From: JAVBUZ01 sp031554725
GTDB taxonomy: Bacteria; Bacillota; Clostridia; Lachnospirales; Lachnospiraceae
Reading direction: 5' to 3'
DNA length: 64,000 nt
Assembly: GCA_031554725.1 (NCBI GenBank)
Contig: JAVBUZ010000046.1
Location: forward strand, 1-64,000
The first letter of the stretch is position 1. Each line of letters opens with the position of its first letter. Positions 43,283-53,693 of this stretch are shown here, piece by piece. The translations under genes and the position numbers were made by a program. Below the pieces are notes generated by a model. It had not been told where the DNA came from. It did no database searches and worked only from the letters and a program-made list of their open reading frames with translations.

Positions 43283-45638
43283 AAGTATAATTTTCAAATT
43301 AGCTTTAAGTGAATTTATGAAGAAAAAAAGAAATAGTATACTAACTATAGTTGCCATAATCTTAACGGCAACACTTCTTTCTGCAGTTTTTACGATTGGT
43401 ATGAGCTTGGCTGATAGTATGGAGAATATGATGTTAAAGAGCAGCGGGCGTTCTTCTCAGGTCTGCTTTCAGTATCTAACGGATGAAGAAGCACAGAGAA
43501 TAGCAAAACACTCGCTTATAGAAAGTTATGGAGTATCCAGACTTGTAGGTGGTGCCAAAATTGGGGAGGCGCAAAACCTTTTATGTGAAGTACGAACCAG
43601 TGATGAAAATTATGCGGAATATTCCTATAGTAAGTCAACAACGGGAAGGCTACCACAGTCAGAGAATGAAGTCTCCGTTGTTAGCTGGATGCTTGATGAA
43701 ATGGGGCTACAGCATGAGCTAGGTGAAATGATCAGTCTTGAAATTGACATGGGTAGATACAAAGAAACCGTAGAATTAGTATTGTGTGGTTTCTGGGAGG
43801 GCAATAAAAATTTGCAGCCATATGGGACCGCATACATTTCGGAGACATTGGCACAAAAATTACTAAAGGGAGTAAATATAGAACAAGATTCCCGCAACCA
43901 AGGATATTACGGTTTAGTACAATTAGAGGCAAATTTGACGTGTGCAACATCAACGCTTAGAGAGGGTGTTAACGAAATTATATCGGATTTGGGCTTAAAT
44001 TATGAAAAAATAAGTCCATTAATTAATACCGGCTACTTAGATTCAAGTATTGATGGAGAAATGGTAGTAGCAGCACTTTTACTAGTAGCAGTAATTTTTA
44101 TAAGTGGGTATTTGCTGATATATAATACCATATACATTTCCATTATTAAAAATATAAACTTTTACGGAAGGCTAAAAAGTATTGGTGCTACAAGGAAACA
44201 AATTCGCCAATTAGTGAATATGAATGGGCTGATTTTGTCCTGTGTGGGAATACCTATCGGTCTGTTTATGGGATACTGGCTGGGTGTGTATTTACTTCCA
44301 AGGGTGATAGGCATAACCGTGGCGGACACAGTTAGTGTAAGATTAAATCCCATTTCCTTTGTCCTTAGTGCAATTTTGGCACTGGTTGCAGTGCTGTGCG
44401 GCTGTCATAAGCCAGCCAATATAGCGGGAAAAGTAAGCCCTGTGGAAGCAATGCGTTTTACTAGACAAAATAATAAATCAAAAAAGATATTAGTCATTTT
44501 ATCCATTTCTATAGGCTTAATTCTATTTAATATTGTGTATACATATGTGAATAGTTTTGATATAAATAAATACTTGCAGACTTACATTTATGGTGATTAT
44601 GTTATCGCAAATAATGGGTATTTTGACGCAGCAATGAAGTATGAGTCGGATGGTTCATTAGATGAAAAAACCTTGGAACAAATTGCAGGCTTAGATGAAA
44701 TGAAAAGTGTTGAAAAAGTATATTTTGAGGACGGATATAGTGAAATTAATGGTGAAATGGTCAGGGGACAAATTTATGGCATGGATGACTATTGGTGCAG
44801 TATTTTAAAAGAAAATGTAGTAGAAGGCCAATTTGATTATGATAAGTTTCTTTCTGGGGATTATGTGCTGGTTGGATATGATTGGGACATTAAGGGAGAA
44901 AAATTATATAATATAGGTGACACAATTCAATTTAAGTTTGAAAAAGACCCCCAAACGGAAGTGGTATATGAAGTAATGGCAAAAATTAATGCGGCTAAGA
45001 TAAATGCACTTAGTGTACAATATATTACCATGCCAGGCTTTTCGGTATACTTACCAGCAGGAGAAATGAGCGAGAAACTAAGTGAACCCAATGTATTATT
45101 AGCAACAGCAATGACTAGAGAAGGTACTGATACAAGCTTAAGGCAGCAGGTAAAAAAAATAATTGATCAAAATCCAAACATTGATTTTCGCTCAAGGGAT
45201 GATTATATAAAGGAAATGAAAGATGAAAATTCACAGATTGCTGTAATTGGGTTTGTTTTATGTGCAGTCATTTATCTTATTGGAATCCTTAATTTTATTA
45301 ATACTTGTATGACGGATGTTTATTCTCGAAATCATGAGCTAGCTATAATGAAAGCAATTGGAATGACAAACAAGCAAGTGGTGAAGATGCTTATTTGGGA
45401 AAGTATGAAATACATATTAGGTGTGTTAGGAGTATTTGTTACCATTGGAAATTTATTATGTTATGTTATTGTTAGTGGTGCTTCTTCGGGAAGCGCAGCA
45501 TATACCTATCGTTTTACATGGGTTCCGCTTATCTTATGCTTTTCAGTTACTATAATAATAGCAATCTGCATTCCTGCAAGAGCATATAAGAATATTACAA
45601 AGGAAAGTGTTGTGGAGCGATTACGAGGGTGCGAATAA
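43263..45638 (+). CDS. ABC permease with two FtsX-like domains
   Basis: A 791-residue protein with an N-terminal membrane segment (about 25-48) and a large external loop. A three-segment FtsX domain (about 250-400) includes SIGATRKQIRQLVNMNGLILSCVGIPIGLF, followed by a second membrane segment near 410, a second external domain, and a final FtsX domain (about 660-785) with MKAIGMTNKQVVKMLIWESMK. This double layout is that of BceB-like/MacB-like permeases in Firmicutes. It overlaps its ATPase gene. No dedicated kinase/regulator pair of the Bce type is adjacent. Confidence 0.88.
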   Translation: MKQICSKSIIFKLALSEFMKKKRNSILTIVAIILTATLLSAVFTIGMSLADSMENMMLKSSGRSSQVCFQYLTDEEAQRIAKHSLIESYGVSRLVGGAKIGEAQNLLCEVRTSDENYAEYSYSKSTTGRLPQSENEVSVVSWMLDEMGLQHELGEMISLEIDMGRYKETVELVLCGFWEGNKNLQPYGTAYISETLAQKLLKGVNIEQDSRNQGYYGLVQLEANLTCATSTLREGVNEIISDLGLNYEKISPLINTGYLDSSIDGEMVVAALLLVAVIFISGYLLIYNTIYISIIKNINFYGRLKSIGATRKQIRQLVNMNGLILSCVGIPIGLFMGYWLGVYLLPRVIGITVADTVSVRLNPISFVLSAILALVAVLCGCHKPANIAGKVSPVEAMRFTRQNNKSKKILVILSISIGLILFNIVYTYVNSFDINKYLQTYIYGDYVIANNGYFDAAMKYESDGSLDEKTLEQIAGLDEMKSVEKVYFEDGYSEINGEMVRGQIYGMDDYWCSILKENVVEGQFDYDKFLSGDYVLVGYDWDIKGEKLYNIGDTIQFKFEKDPQTEVVYEVMAKINAAKINALSVQYITMPGFSVYLPAGEMSEKLSEPNVLLATAMTREGTDTSLRQQVKKIIDQNPNIDFRSRDDYIKEMKDENSQIAVIGFVLCAVIYLIGILNFINTCMTDVYSRNHELAIMKAIGMTNKQVVKMLIWESMKYILGVLGVFVTIGNLLCYVIVSGASSGSAAYTYRFTWVPLILCFSVTIIIAICIPARAYKNITKESVVERLRGCE

Positions 45639-45740
45639 TTACTCTACCATTGGTTTACCTTGGGTTATTCTACTATTGGCTTCTTGGTTTATAATACCTT
45701 TTGTTGTACAATAGGATTACAAACATAGGGGGTATCACAG

Positions 45741-46580
45741 ATGAATAACGAAAAGATGGGACAATTCATTTCAGAATTACGAAAGCAACGTCAAATGACA
45801 CAAAAAGAGTTGGCAGAAAAATTAAATGTCAGTGATAAGGCAGTGTCAAAATGGGAGAGAGGATTAAGCTACCCTGATATTTCACTCTTATCACCTCTTT
45901 CTAATATTCTTGGTGTCACAACAACAGAATTACTAAATGGTGAAAAGAATGGTGCAGAGACTACAAATGTAGAAGTAAGTATAGTTAATGCTTTGGAATA
46001 CAGTGAGAAAACAGCAAAAGGAAGAATAAGGTTGACACAAAGCATTTGGAGTGCCATCTTTTCCATTCTAATTCTAATTGCAATTTTCGTGGTATCAATT
46101 GTAAATGTAGCAATTTCTGGTACGTTTACATGGTCACTCATACCAATTAGTGCCAGTATTTTTGCGTGGCTTGTACTTTTTCCTACAATCAAATTTGGAT
46201 TAAAAGGAATTGTCGGCTCGCTTATATCATTTACCCTTTTCATTATGCCTTTTTTATATGTGTTAGATAAAGCTGTTTTTAGAATAATAGGGTATGATAC
46301 ACTACTTTTTCCCTTAGGTATTAGAATAGCACCACTTTCAATGATATTTTTTTGGATTGCTTTTTTCCTATTAAAAAGATTTAAAACAAGAAGGTTGTTT
46401 ACCATTGCATTTTTGGTATTACTAACAAGTCCTTTAAACTTTATTGTAAACTCTATGGTTTCAGAAATGCTTAATCAGCCATTATATCGCACACAGACGA
46501 TTTTAAATGCAATAGCAACGGTTATATTTGCTATCATCATCTTTATCATAGGATTGGTTGTACAACAAAGAACGAGATAG
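45741..46580 (+). CDS. XRE-type HTH regulator with C-terminal membrane domain
   Basis: A 279-residue protein. Residues 1-65 are a Cro/C1-type helix-turn-helix (FISELRKQRQMTQKELAEKLNVSDKAVSKWERGLSYPD). After a short linker come about six hydrophobic segments (100-275). HTH proteins with a membrane tail are common in Clostridia and may sense the membrane. It follows the ABC genes in the same direction, after a 100-base gap, and could regulate them. A terminator follows. Confidence 0.87.
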   Translation: MNNEKMGQFISELRKQRQMTQKELAEKLNVSDKAVSKWERGLSYPDISLLSPLSNILGVTTTELLNGEKNGAETTNVEVSIVNALEYSEKTAKGRIRLTQSIWSAIFSILILIAIFVVSIVNVAISGTFTWSLIPISASIFAWLVLFPTIKFGLKGIVGSLISFTLFIMPFLYVLDKAVFRIIGYDTLLFPLGIRIAPLSMIFFWIAFFLLKRFKTRRLFTIAFLVLLTSPLNFIVNSMVSEMLNQPLYRTQTILNAIATVIFAIIIFIIGLVVQQRTR

Positions 46581-46601
46581 ATACTATAACATAATAAAAA
46601 G

Positions 46602-46633
46602 GTGGGCGCCTCCCTTCTGGAGGCACCCACTTT
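46602..46633. terminator. Bidirectional terminator
   Basis: Stem GTGGGCGCCTCC (46602-46613) / GGAGGCACCCAC (46619-46630) with one mismatch and loop CTTCT is flanked by AAAA on the left and TTT on the right. It lies between convergent genes. Confidence 0.85.
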
Positions 46634-47702
46634 ATCTATTTAGAAAGAAATCTTTAACAATCTCAATATATTGTTCTGGATGGTCCAAATGAATAACATG
46701 TTGGGAATCAATTCTTAAGTATTCGCAATTGGGAACCAATGTCACAATCATGTCAGCTTCTTCTTGGCTCATAGCGCCATTTAAAATCCCATCTTCACGA
46801 ATTTCAAAATTAGCATGTAGTAGCAAGGTAGGACAGGTAATTCTTGTCAAGGCTTCGGCGTGGTCAAATCCTTCATTCCAACTACCATCATGGAACGCTG
46901 CACCAAAGTGCGGGTCGTAGTAGCTCATGCCTCGCATCATCAGACGAACCATTGGGGGTAGATAGAAAATTTCAATAGCCTCCCCAGAGTTACTATTATG
47001 ATATGCCTTCACCGATGCTTCCAGAATAGGTGCAGCATCGAAGCCAACGTAGGTTTTGAAAAAATCCCTACAACTACTAATCCAGTAGAGTAGGAAATCC
47101 TCTTCGCCCTCTTGTAAAAAGTTAGAGCATATAGAAAAGGATTTATCGGCAACGGTGCCTAATACTCTAGGGTATTCGCTTGAAAGTAAAGCCGGGTCTT
47201 CCAGAATAATTGCTTTGACTAAGTTCGGTTCATTGGCGGCAAGCCAAGCGGTCAGCACACCACCGGAGGAGTTTCCTGATACATATACAGGCTCCTGTAT
47301 TACAAACGTAATGAATTGTGTGAGGTCACTGCCAATCTGATTGGCACTCATATATTCTGCAGGAGCTGTGGTTTTGCCGTGTCCGTGATAATCAACAGCA
47401 TAGACATGAAATGATTTAGATAGTTCTGGTAGTACTCGACTATAACTATACCAATCCATGTGCTGTGCATGAAGAAGTAGTAGGGCAGGTCCATTGTTGG
47501 GTCCCTCCACATAATTAAAATTAACCACACCAATTTGCACAGTCTTTTCAATAAAACCAGCATCAGCCACAGTTTTATGGTAAGGGTCTTTGTAATTTCT
47601 TAGTATAATATAGAAAAATATCAAGGCAATTGCCACAATGAGAAAAATAGTTGCGATAAATATTTTTGTGGTCTTTAATTTGGAATGAGTGGGAACTTTC
47701 AT
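46632..47702 (-). CDS. Membrane-anchored alpha/beta hydrolase
   Basis: The 356-residue protein has an N-terminal membrane anchor (about residues 12-32) and a typical alpha/beta-hydrolase fold. It shows LLLHAQHMDWYSYSRVLPELS, VDYHGHGKT, the nucleophile elbow VYVSGNSSGGVL with Ser, and a likely catalytic His in SQHVIHLDHPEQ. Unlike the hydrolase at 3476 the elbow is intact, so it should be active. Substrate unknown. It is a single gene on the minus strand. Confidence 0.87.
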   Translation of the reverse strand: MKVPTHSKLKTTKIFIATIFLIVAIALIFFYIILRNYKDPYHKTVADAGFIEKTVQIGVVNFNYVEGPNNGPALLLLHAQHMDWYSYSRVLPELSKSFHVYAVDYHGHGKTTAPAEYMSANQIGSDLTQFITFVIQEPVYVSGNSSGGVLTAWLAANEPNLVKAIILEDPALLSSEYPRVLGTVADKSFSICSNFLQEGEEDFLLYWISSCRDFFKTYVGFDAAPILEASVKAYHNSNSGEAIEIFYLPPMVRLMMRGMSYYDPHFGAAFHDGSWNEGFDHAEALTRITCPTLLLHANFEIREDGILNGAMSQEEADMIVTLVPNCEYLRIDSQHVIHLDHPEQYIEIVKDFFLNR

Positions 47703-47864
47703 TTTTCATCCTTCTTTAAATAGTATTTTACTTATTATACTTCTTTCAAATTTAAAATGCCATATTTCTTTAATTGCCATTAGGGACAGTCTACGTAACG
47801 TGGATTGCGTTTTATTAATTTAAAAGATATACTATAACATACAATACGGAGGATTAGTTGAGAT

Positions 47865-48203
47865 ATGGATAGAAGAAAAGAACTTATTATGGAATATAAA
47901 AATAGACATCCTGAAATGGGAATTATTTCTTATCGCTCGAAGACAACAGAGGAAAGTTTTCTAGGAATTTCAAAGGATACAAAGGCAAACTTTAACCGTA
48001 ATAGCTTTCAGTTATCTACGGGTAGACATCCTAATAGACGTTTGCAAGAGCTTTGGAATACTTATGGAGAAATGGACTTTGAGACCGCCATCTTAGAGGT
48101 TCTCGAATATGAAGATCCGATGGAAGACCATACAGAGGAACTTGAGGAGATGCTTGAAAAGTATTTAAGTCAAGATTCCAAGGCGACTAAAATTGCAAGA
48201 TAA
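47865..48203 (+). CDS. GIY-YIG-like small protein
   Basis: A 112-residue protein starting MDRRKELIMEYKNRHPEMGIISYRSKTTEESFLGISKDTKANFNRNSF. The arrangement of G-I-I-S-Y, the G-I-S-K-D-T-K turn and the later W-N-x-Y-G resembles the compact GIY-YIG-like proteins annotated in Clostridia (from memory). Classic GIY...YIG residues are not clear, so nuclease activity is uncertain. The acidic C-terminus (DHTEELEEMLEKYL) is helical. The HTH gene follows after 25 bases. Confidence 0.65.
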   Translation: MDRRKELIMEYKNRHPEMGIISYRSKTTEESFLGISKDTKANFNRNSFQLSTGRHPNRRLQELWNTYGEMDFETAILEVLEYEDPMEDHTEELEEMLEKYLSQDSKATKIAR

Positions 48204-48228
48204 AAGAAGTATAAAGGAGTCGTAAGCC

Positions 48229-48819
48229 ATGGATAGTGTTAAAATTGGAAAGCTTATTGCTAAGCTGCGAAAAGAAAAGGGACTAACGCAAAAAAATGTT
48301 GCAGATGCTCTTGGCGTTGTAAATAAAACAGTTTCAAAATGGGAATGTGGCTTGGGATGCCCCGATTTGGCATATTGGCCAGCACTTTCGGAACTTTTGG
48401 ATGTAGATATGTTGCAGATGATGGAAGGAGATATTGCGATGAATAAGCCAGATAATGGTAATATTGAAAAGGCTCGTTTTTACGTATGTCCTTCCTGCGG
48501 AAACATATTAGTTAGTACAGGTGAAGCTTCTATTTTTTGTTGTGGAAGAAAACTAGATTACTTGGCTCCAGCACCCTCAAATGAAGAGATGGATATTTCC
48601 GTGGAGGAAATGGATACAGATTATTATATTACATTTAAGCATTCAATGGAAAAAAAACACTATATTTCCTTTGCTGCCTATGTAAAGAGTGATAGGGTTT
48701 CACTAATTAGGTTATACCCTGAGCAAAGCCCAGCTTTTCGAATTCCAGTATGTGCGGGAGGCAAGCTTTATCTGTATTGCGTAGAACATGGATTACAAGT
48801 TTTTTCTAAGCTATTTTAA
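48229..48819 (+). CDS. XRE-type HTH fused to a desulfoferrodoxin-like domain
   Basis: A 196-residue protein. Residues 5-65 form a Cro/C1 HTH (LIAKLRKEKGLTQKNVADALGVVNKTVSKWECG). Residues 80-105 hold a metal-ribbon-like FYVCPSCGNILVSTGEASIFCCGRKL. The tail resembles the iron centre of superoxide reductase: FKHSMEKKHYISFAAYV supplies two His and LYCVEHGL supplies Cys and His, spaced as in the C-N-x-H-G motif. One usual His ligand is not obvious. This could be a redox-sensing regulator. An AAGGAG ribosome site precedes the ATG. A terminator follows. Confidence 0.75.
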   Translation: MDSVKIGKLIAKLRKEKGLTQKNVADALGVVNKTVSKWECGLGCPDLAYWPALSELLDVDMLQMMEGDIAMNKPDNGNIEKARFYVCPSCGNILVSTGEASIFCCGRKLDYLAPAPSNEEMDISVEEMDTDYYITFKHSMEKKHYISFAAYVKSDRVSLIRLYPEQSPAFRIPVCAGGKLYLYCVEHGLQVFSKLF

Positions 48820-48825
48820 GATGAA

Positions 48826-48868
48826 AGCCATAGACCAGTGAGAAATCGCGGTTTATGGTTCTTTTTTT
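48826..48868 (+). terminator. Intrinsic terminator
   Basis: Stem AGCCATAGACC (48826-48836) / GGTTTATGGTT (48850-48860) with G:T pairs is followed by C and seven T residues. Confidence 0.85.
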
Positions 48869-49006
48869 GCAAAATGCAAGAGCTACATAAAAGCGTTTAT
48901 CTTGTTTTTAGACAAAAAGATTGATATAATATATGTAAAAATTCAGACAAAACAATTAAATTGGAGAAGTTGCATGTAATTATTAAATCCTAAAGAGGTA
49001 AATATA

Positions 49007-52000
49007 ATGGCTGATTTTAAATGGTATAAGATGTTTGATAAGGTAAGTTCATATGTGTATATAGTGGATCCTCAAACTCGTGAAATACTATATGCTAACG
49101 AGAGTTTGGTTGCACAAAGAGGAGATATTGTAGGGAAAAGGTGTTATCAAGTATTATGTAATCAGGATATGCCTTGTGAGCTTTGTGTGCCTATGGAAGA
49201 ACTGCGTCAGATGGGTGGATATGCGGAGAGTGGATGGACATATAATCAAGTCTTTAATAGCCATTTTAAAATAACACAGCAGATTGCTACTTGGGATGAT
49301 GGCAGGACAGTTCGTCTCTGCTTTTCCGATGACATGGCAAACAAGCCACAAGACTCTGAAGAGATTAAAGAGCTTCAATCCAATTTTTTTGTAACTAATA
49401 TTTTTAAAGAATCAAAGGATAATTTCTTCTTTACAATAGATGAAAATCGAAAGGTTCTTTATGCAAACGCATTATTTAAAAATACTATTGGGATAGATTT
49501 AAAATTTGGAGATATTCTTCCAATAGAAGATATATACATACTTACGGAAGCAGAAGTATCCTATGAGAGAGTTTTATCTACTGTTTTTTCAGGTAAAACA
49601 TTTTCAGGAGAAACATTGATTTTAGGAAGGAATAAAGAGCGAATACCAATAAAATTTAGTGCTCATCCCATAAGAAATGAAAATGGGAAGGTGGTAGCAC
49701 TTGCATTTTGGGGATTTGATATACTTTCAAAAGTAGAAATGGGACGTACCATTGCCTTGCAGCATGGAATCTTGGAAAATAGTCAGGATATGCTTGCGGG
49801 TTTTAATAATGAAATGGAAGCAGTGTATTTTAATCCAGCACTAGATAGAGTCACGGGATGGGGAAAGAGTTCAGGGGCGATTGTAGCAGATGGAAATCAT
49901 TTGACACCAGAATCTGCAAAATATTTTAGTGAGGTCATTGTACCAAAAATTATGGGTAATGATTCTCATAAATGTGAGATGGCGTTAGAGGCTGAAGACA
50001 AGTCAATTATCCCAGTGAGTGCAGAGTTTTTTCCTATTTGGGGAACGAAAAAAGAGAGATTAGGTTTTGGTTTGGTTATGCATGATATTTCTGATAGGAA
50101 TAAGTATGTATCAGCCAATGAAAGATTGGAAATAGCCCTAGACTTGGCAAATGCAGGCACTTGGGAAATACGCGTGGAAGAAAAAATGCTTAACTATGAT
50201 TCACGTTTTGCAGAAATTTTTCATCTGCCTCCATCTCCAATTTCTATGGAACAGTGGGCTGACCATATTATTGCTATTTTAGATCAAAATGAGTTTTCAG
50301 AATTATATGATTATTTACATAACCACTTTGATGGAACATGGCCATCGGATTACAAAAATATGTACACTCGGTTTGAAGATGGAAGCTTTAAGTATTCTAA
50401 TTGTACAGCAAAGACCTTTTATGATAAGGAAGGAAAGCCAGAGAGAATTTTAGGTGTTACCTGGGATGTAACCAAGGATGTATTGGAGCATCAAGAATTT
50501 GAAGAAATTAAAGAACGACAGTTATCTGTGCAAGAATTTCTTTCCAATTTTTCTGTGCCATTTACCCAACCATATGAGGATTTTGATTGCTTGATGAATG
50601 ATGCAATTAGTGCTATGCGAAATTTCCTTAAGGCGGATAGGGTGTCTATTCTTGAAATGCAAGCGGACAAATCACTCCTTTGTAAGTATTCAGCAAAAGT
50701 GTCCAATGATATTTTAGATGTAAAAGGAGATATTTATTCATATGAGGGAATGAAACCTTTATATGCAATAGTAGATGAGCTTCCATATTTTTATAGACAA
50801 GATACTAACGTGCTTTATAAAGAGCATCCAGTTGTTTCCGTAGGAGCAAAAAGCGTTTGTTATATACCAATAAAAGTAAATGGTGTATCAATTGCTTATC
50901 TTGTTATGACCAATCATAGGCAGCAGGCAAATTGGACAGAGGCTGAATTTAGACCAGCTACCATGGCAGCATCTATATTAGCCGGAGCATATGCGCTTCG
51001 AAAAAGAGACGAAGAGCTTTTAAAAGCGACTGAGGAAGCACAAAAGGCGAATATGTCCAAGAGCCAATTTATTGCGAATATGAGTCATGAAATTAGAACA
51101 CCAATGAACGTAATTATTGGTATGATTCATTTGGCTGAAATGGAAACTTCACCAGCAAAGGTTAGCGAATATTTTGAAGATATAAAAAATGCTTCAGATC
51201 ATTTGCTTAATATTATTAATGATATTTTAGATATTTCTAAGATTGAATCCGGAAAATTACAGCTTAACTCTTCAGTTTTCAATATAGAAAAAGTAATTTC
51301 AAAGGTATGCTCTTTGACATCATTAAGTCTTGCAGAAAAAGATCTAAAGCTTGCAGTTAATATTGGGGAAAACTTAGGATATTATTATGTAGGTGATGAG
51401 GTTCGCATTTCACAAATAATGACCAACTTGCTTTCTAATGCAGTAAAGTTTACTCCACATGAAGGACATATTTCTTTATCCATTAATGAGATACAGCGAG
51501 AGAAGGGAAATGCACAGATTGAAATTGTTGTGGAAGATACAGGCATTGGTATGTCAGAGGAGCAACAAAAGAGAATATTTAATATTTTTGAGCAGGCAGA
51601 TGGTAGCGTTTCTCGGAAATATGGTGGAACAGGCTTGGGACTTGCTATTTCTAAATCTTTTGCAGGCATGATGGGCGGAACTATTCTAGTGGATTCTAAA
51701 GAAGGAGAGGGCTCAAGGTTTACTACGAGAATTCAATTGGAGTGCGCCGATGAAGAAGAGAGAAAAGCAAAAGAAGATATTCAAGATAAATTAAAGGGTA
51801 CAAAAATTTTGCTGTTTTCCGCAAATGATATTATTATTTCAAAGGTACAGAGCTATTCAAAAGATAGTGCCATTCTTTGTGAGCTTGCAAAAACTCCAAA
51901 AGAGGCAGCAGATATGATTACCAATGCATATCAAAGCAATAATATGTATGATGCCCTTTTTTGTGATGCAGATATGCATAAAGAGGAAGGCATTTATGAA

Positions 52001-52597
52001 AATTATCAGCGTGTTGCGGGCTTAGTCAAAACAGATAGGGTAGTTTGCATAGTTGAACCAAATTCTTGGGATTGTTTAAAAGACAATTTAGAGAGGTTTG
52101 ACTTTGAAAGCTATGTAGAAAAACCAATTTTAGCAATGTCCTTTCATAATATTCTCTTGCAAATGAAGAATGAAGGTATAAGAGGTGGTATCCAGGAATT
52201 GTCGAAAAGTACAGATTTTTCACAAGTACATCTGCTTTTAGCGGAGGATATCCAAATAAATATTGAAATATTAAAAACGCTCCTTATGTCCACTAATATT
52301 CAGATTGACGAAGCAACAGATGGTGCGATGGCTTTAGAGTTATTTGAGAAAAATCCAGACAAGTATGACATCATTTTTATGGATGTGCAGATGCCAATTA
52401 TGAATGGATTGGATGCGACCCGCCAAATTCGTAAGCTAGATCATCCAAATGCAAAAGCAATTCCCATTATTGCATTAACAGCAAATGTATTTAAAGAGGA
52501 CATTGATATTTGTATTGAATCCGGAATGAATGATCATTTAGGAAAGCCAATTGACCTTCAAGCTATTATTTCTAAAATTAAGTTTTACACGTCGTAG
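49007..52597 (+). CDS. Cytosolic multi-PAS/GAF hybrid sensor histidine kinase with two receiver-like domains
   Basis: A 1196-residue soluble protein. The N-terminal PAS carries a cysteine-rich [15 protein letters not shown] loop. Further PAS domains follow (about 120-240, 250-370, 370-490), then a GAF (about 510-660). The HisKA has [15 protein letters not shown] and the HATPase has [30 protein letters not shown] and [10 protein letters not shown]. Next comes a degenerate receiver-like domain (about 925-1060, ALFCDADMH) and an intact C-terminal receiver ([13 protein letters not shown]; Asp in [15 protein letters not shown]). It is a paralogue of the kinase at 38942. Separate promoter; signal unknown. 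Confidence 0.93.
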   Translation: MADFKWYKMFDKVSSYVYIVDPQTREILYANESLVAQRGDIVGKRCYQVLCNQDMPCELCVPMEELRQMGGYAESGWTYNQVFNSHFKITQQIATWDDGRTVRLCFSDDMANKPQDSEEIKELQSNFFVTNIFKESKDNFFFTIDENRKVLYANALFKNTIGIDLKFGDILPIEDIYILTEAEVSYERVLSTVFSGKTFSGETLILGRNKERIPIKFSAHPIRNENGKVVALAFWGFDILSKVEMGRTIALQHGILENSQDMLAGFNNEMEAVYFNPALDRVTGWGKSSGAIVADGNHLTPESAKYFSEVIVPKIMGNDSHKCEMALEAEDKSIIPVSAEFFPIWGTKKERLGFGLVMHDISDRNKYVSANERLEIALDLANAGTWEIRVEEKMLNYDSRFAEIFHLPPSPISMEQWADHIIAILDQNEFSELYDYLHNHFDGTWPSDYKNMYTRFEDGSFKYSNCTAKTFYDKEGKPERILGVTWDVTKDVLEHQEFEEIKERQLSVQEFLSNFSVPFTQPYEDFDCLMNDAISAMRNFLKADRVSILEMQADKSLLCKYSAKVSNDILDVKGDIYSYEGMKPLYAIVDELPYFYRQDTNVLYKEHPVVSVGAKSVCYIPIKVNGVSIAYLVMTNHRQQANWTEAEFRPATMAASILAGAYALRKRDEELLKATEEAQKANMSKSQFIANMSHEIRTPMNVIIGMIHLAEMETSPAKVSEYFEDIKNASDHLLNIINDILDISKIESGKLQLNSSVFNIEKVISKVCSLTSLSLAEKDLKLAVNIGENLGYYYVGDEVRISQIMTNLLSNAVKFTPHEGHISLSINEIQREKGNAQIEIVVEDTGIGMSEEQQKRIFNIFEQADGSVSRKYGGTGLGLAISKSFAGMMGGTILVDSKEGEGSRFTTRIQLECADEEERKAKEDIQDKLKGTKILLFSANDIIISKVQSYSKDSAILCELAKTPKEAADMITNAYQSNNMYDALFCDADMHKEEGIYENYQRVAGLVKTDRVVCIVEPNSWDCLKDNLERFDFESYVEKPILAMSFHNILLQMKNEGIRGGIQELSKSTDFSQVHLLLAEDIQINIEILKTLLMSTNIQIDEATDGAMALELFEKNPDKYDIIFMDVQMPIMNGLDATRQIRKLDHPNAKAIPIIALTANVFKEDIDICIESGMNDHLGKPIDLQAIISKIKFYTS

Positions 52598-52636
52598 GGT
52601 TCTAGCTAAAAGTCTCTTTTTTGAATCATTAATGTA

Positions 52637-52667
52637 TTGACTTTGACGTCGTGTCGTCCATTACAAT
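52637..52667 (+). promoter_or_regulatory. MerR-type promoter with 19-bp spacer
   Basis: TTGACT (52637-52642) and TACAAT (52662-52667) are separated by 19 bases, the long spacer typical of promoters activated by MerR family proteins. The spacer contains GACG/CGTC inverted halves. It lies directly before the MerR-type gene, suggesting autoregulation. Confidence 0.7.
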
Positions 52668-52691
52668 GAACTCAAAGAGGAGGCGAAATAA

Positions 52692-53693
52692 ATGAAACGA
52701 ATGACAATCAGTGAGGTTACAAAGACCTTTAACGTGACAACAAGAATGATGCGGTATTATGAAGAAATCGGGTTACTTACCAGTGTTCGCACACAAGACT
52801 ATGCATACCGAATGTATGATGAGTCTGCTGTAAGGCGCCTACAACAGATTATCACACTGAGGAAGTTAAGGATTCCGCTAAAAAAGATTGCTTTGATTTT
52901 TGATGATACCGAACTTGTAAAAATGGTTGATGTATTCCAAGAAAGTGTAAATGAGCTTGATGGAGAAATAGTTGCGTTGCAAACAATAAGAGATATTTTG
53001 CGTATGTTTGTTTTAAGATTGAATGCCGATATGCAGGTAAATGCCAAGCTGGATTTATTTAACGATGCTGAAATCATGAGTGTGATTCAAACGCTTAGCC
53101 TCTCGAAAATTAATTTTAAGGAGGAGCATTCCATGGACGATTTAAACGTAGCAAATGAAACTTTATCAACTTTAAAAAACGTACGAATTATTTACCTAGC
53201 ACCATGCACAGTAGCAGCCAGTCACTTTTTTGGTGAAAATCCAGAGGACAACGCGGATAAACCACTGGAAGAATTTATTAAAAGTAGCGAGCTTTATAAG
53301 ATAAAACCAGATTTAAGGATATTTGGATTTAATAATCCATCACCAAGGGCAAATGAAACCTATGGATATGAATTTTGGGTAACGATTCCAGAAGACTTAG
53401 AGGTTCCGGCACCACTTGAAAAGAAACATTTTGAAGGCGGTTTATATGCAGTACATTGCATCAAAATGGGCGACTTTCATGAATGGCAGCTTTTAGGAAG
53501 ATGGGTGGAGGACAGCAAGGAATATGATTATGACGGAAGGGAGCCTTGGGGAATGGGCGGTTGCCTCGAAGAACATCTCAATGCATATTCCTATTATAGT
53601 GGAGCTGAAGAATCAAAATTTATTCAACTTGATTTGATGACACCGATAAAGAAAATTATTAAGGTTACAAAGGAAATTGATAATGGAGAATAA
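52692..53693 (+). CDS. MerR-type regulator with GyrI-like effector domain
   Basis: The 333-residue protein has an N-terminal MerR winged helix (MTISEVTKTFNVTTRMMRYYEEIGLL, YAYRMYDESAVRRLQQI) and a dimerising coiled coil to about residue 120. The C-terminal domain of about 180 residues resembles the GyrI-like/AraC-type small-molecule-binding fold (PEDLEVPAPLEKKHFEGGLYAVH). AGAGGAGG precedes the ATG. The remnant of a QueG-like gene overlaps its 3' end, so the original unit probably paired the regulator with an iron-sulfur enzyme. Confidence 0.88.
   Translation: MKRMTISEVTKTFNVTTRMMRYYEEIGLLTSVRTQDYAYRMYDESAVRRLQQIITLRKLRIPLKKIALIFDDTELVKMVDVFQESVNELDGEIVALQTIRDILRMFVLRLNADMQVNAKLDLFNDAEIMSVIQTLSLSKINFKEEHSMDDLNVANETLSTLKNVRIIYLAPCTVAASHFFGENPEDNADKPLEEFIKSSELYKIKPDLRIFGFNNPSPRANETYGYEFWVTIPEDLEVPAPLEKKHFEGGLYAVHCIKMGDFHEWQLLGRWVEDSKEYDYDGREPWGMGGCLEEHLNAYSYYSGAEESKFIQLDLMTPIKKIIKVTKEIDNGE

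Noticed and set aside
45869..46405. A 178-codon minus-strand frame opposite the HTH-membrane gene
   Set aside because: It is antisense to a clear XRE/membrane protein and has no recognisable domain.
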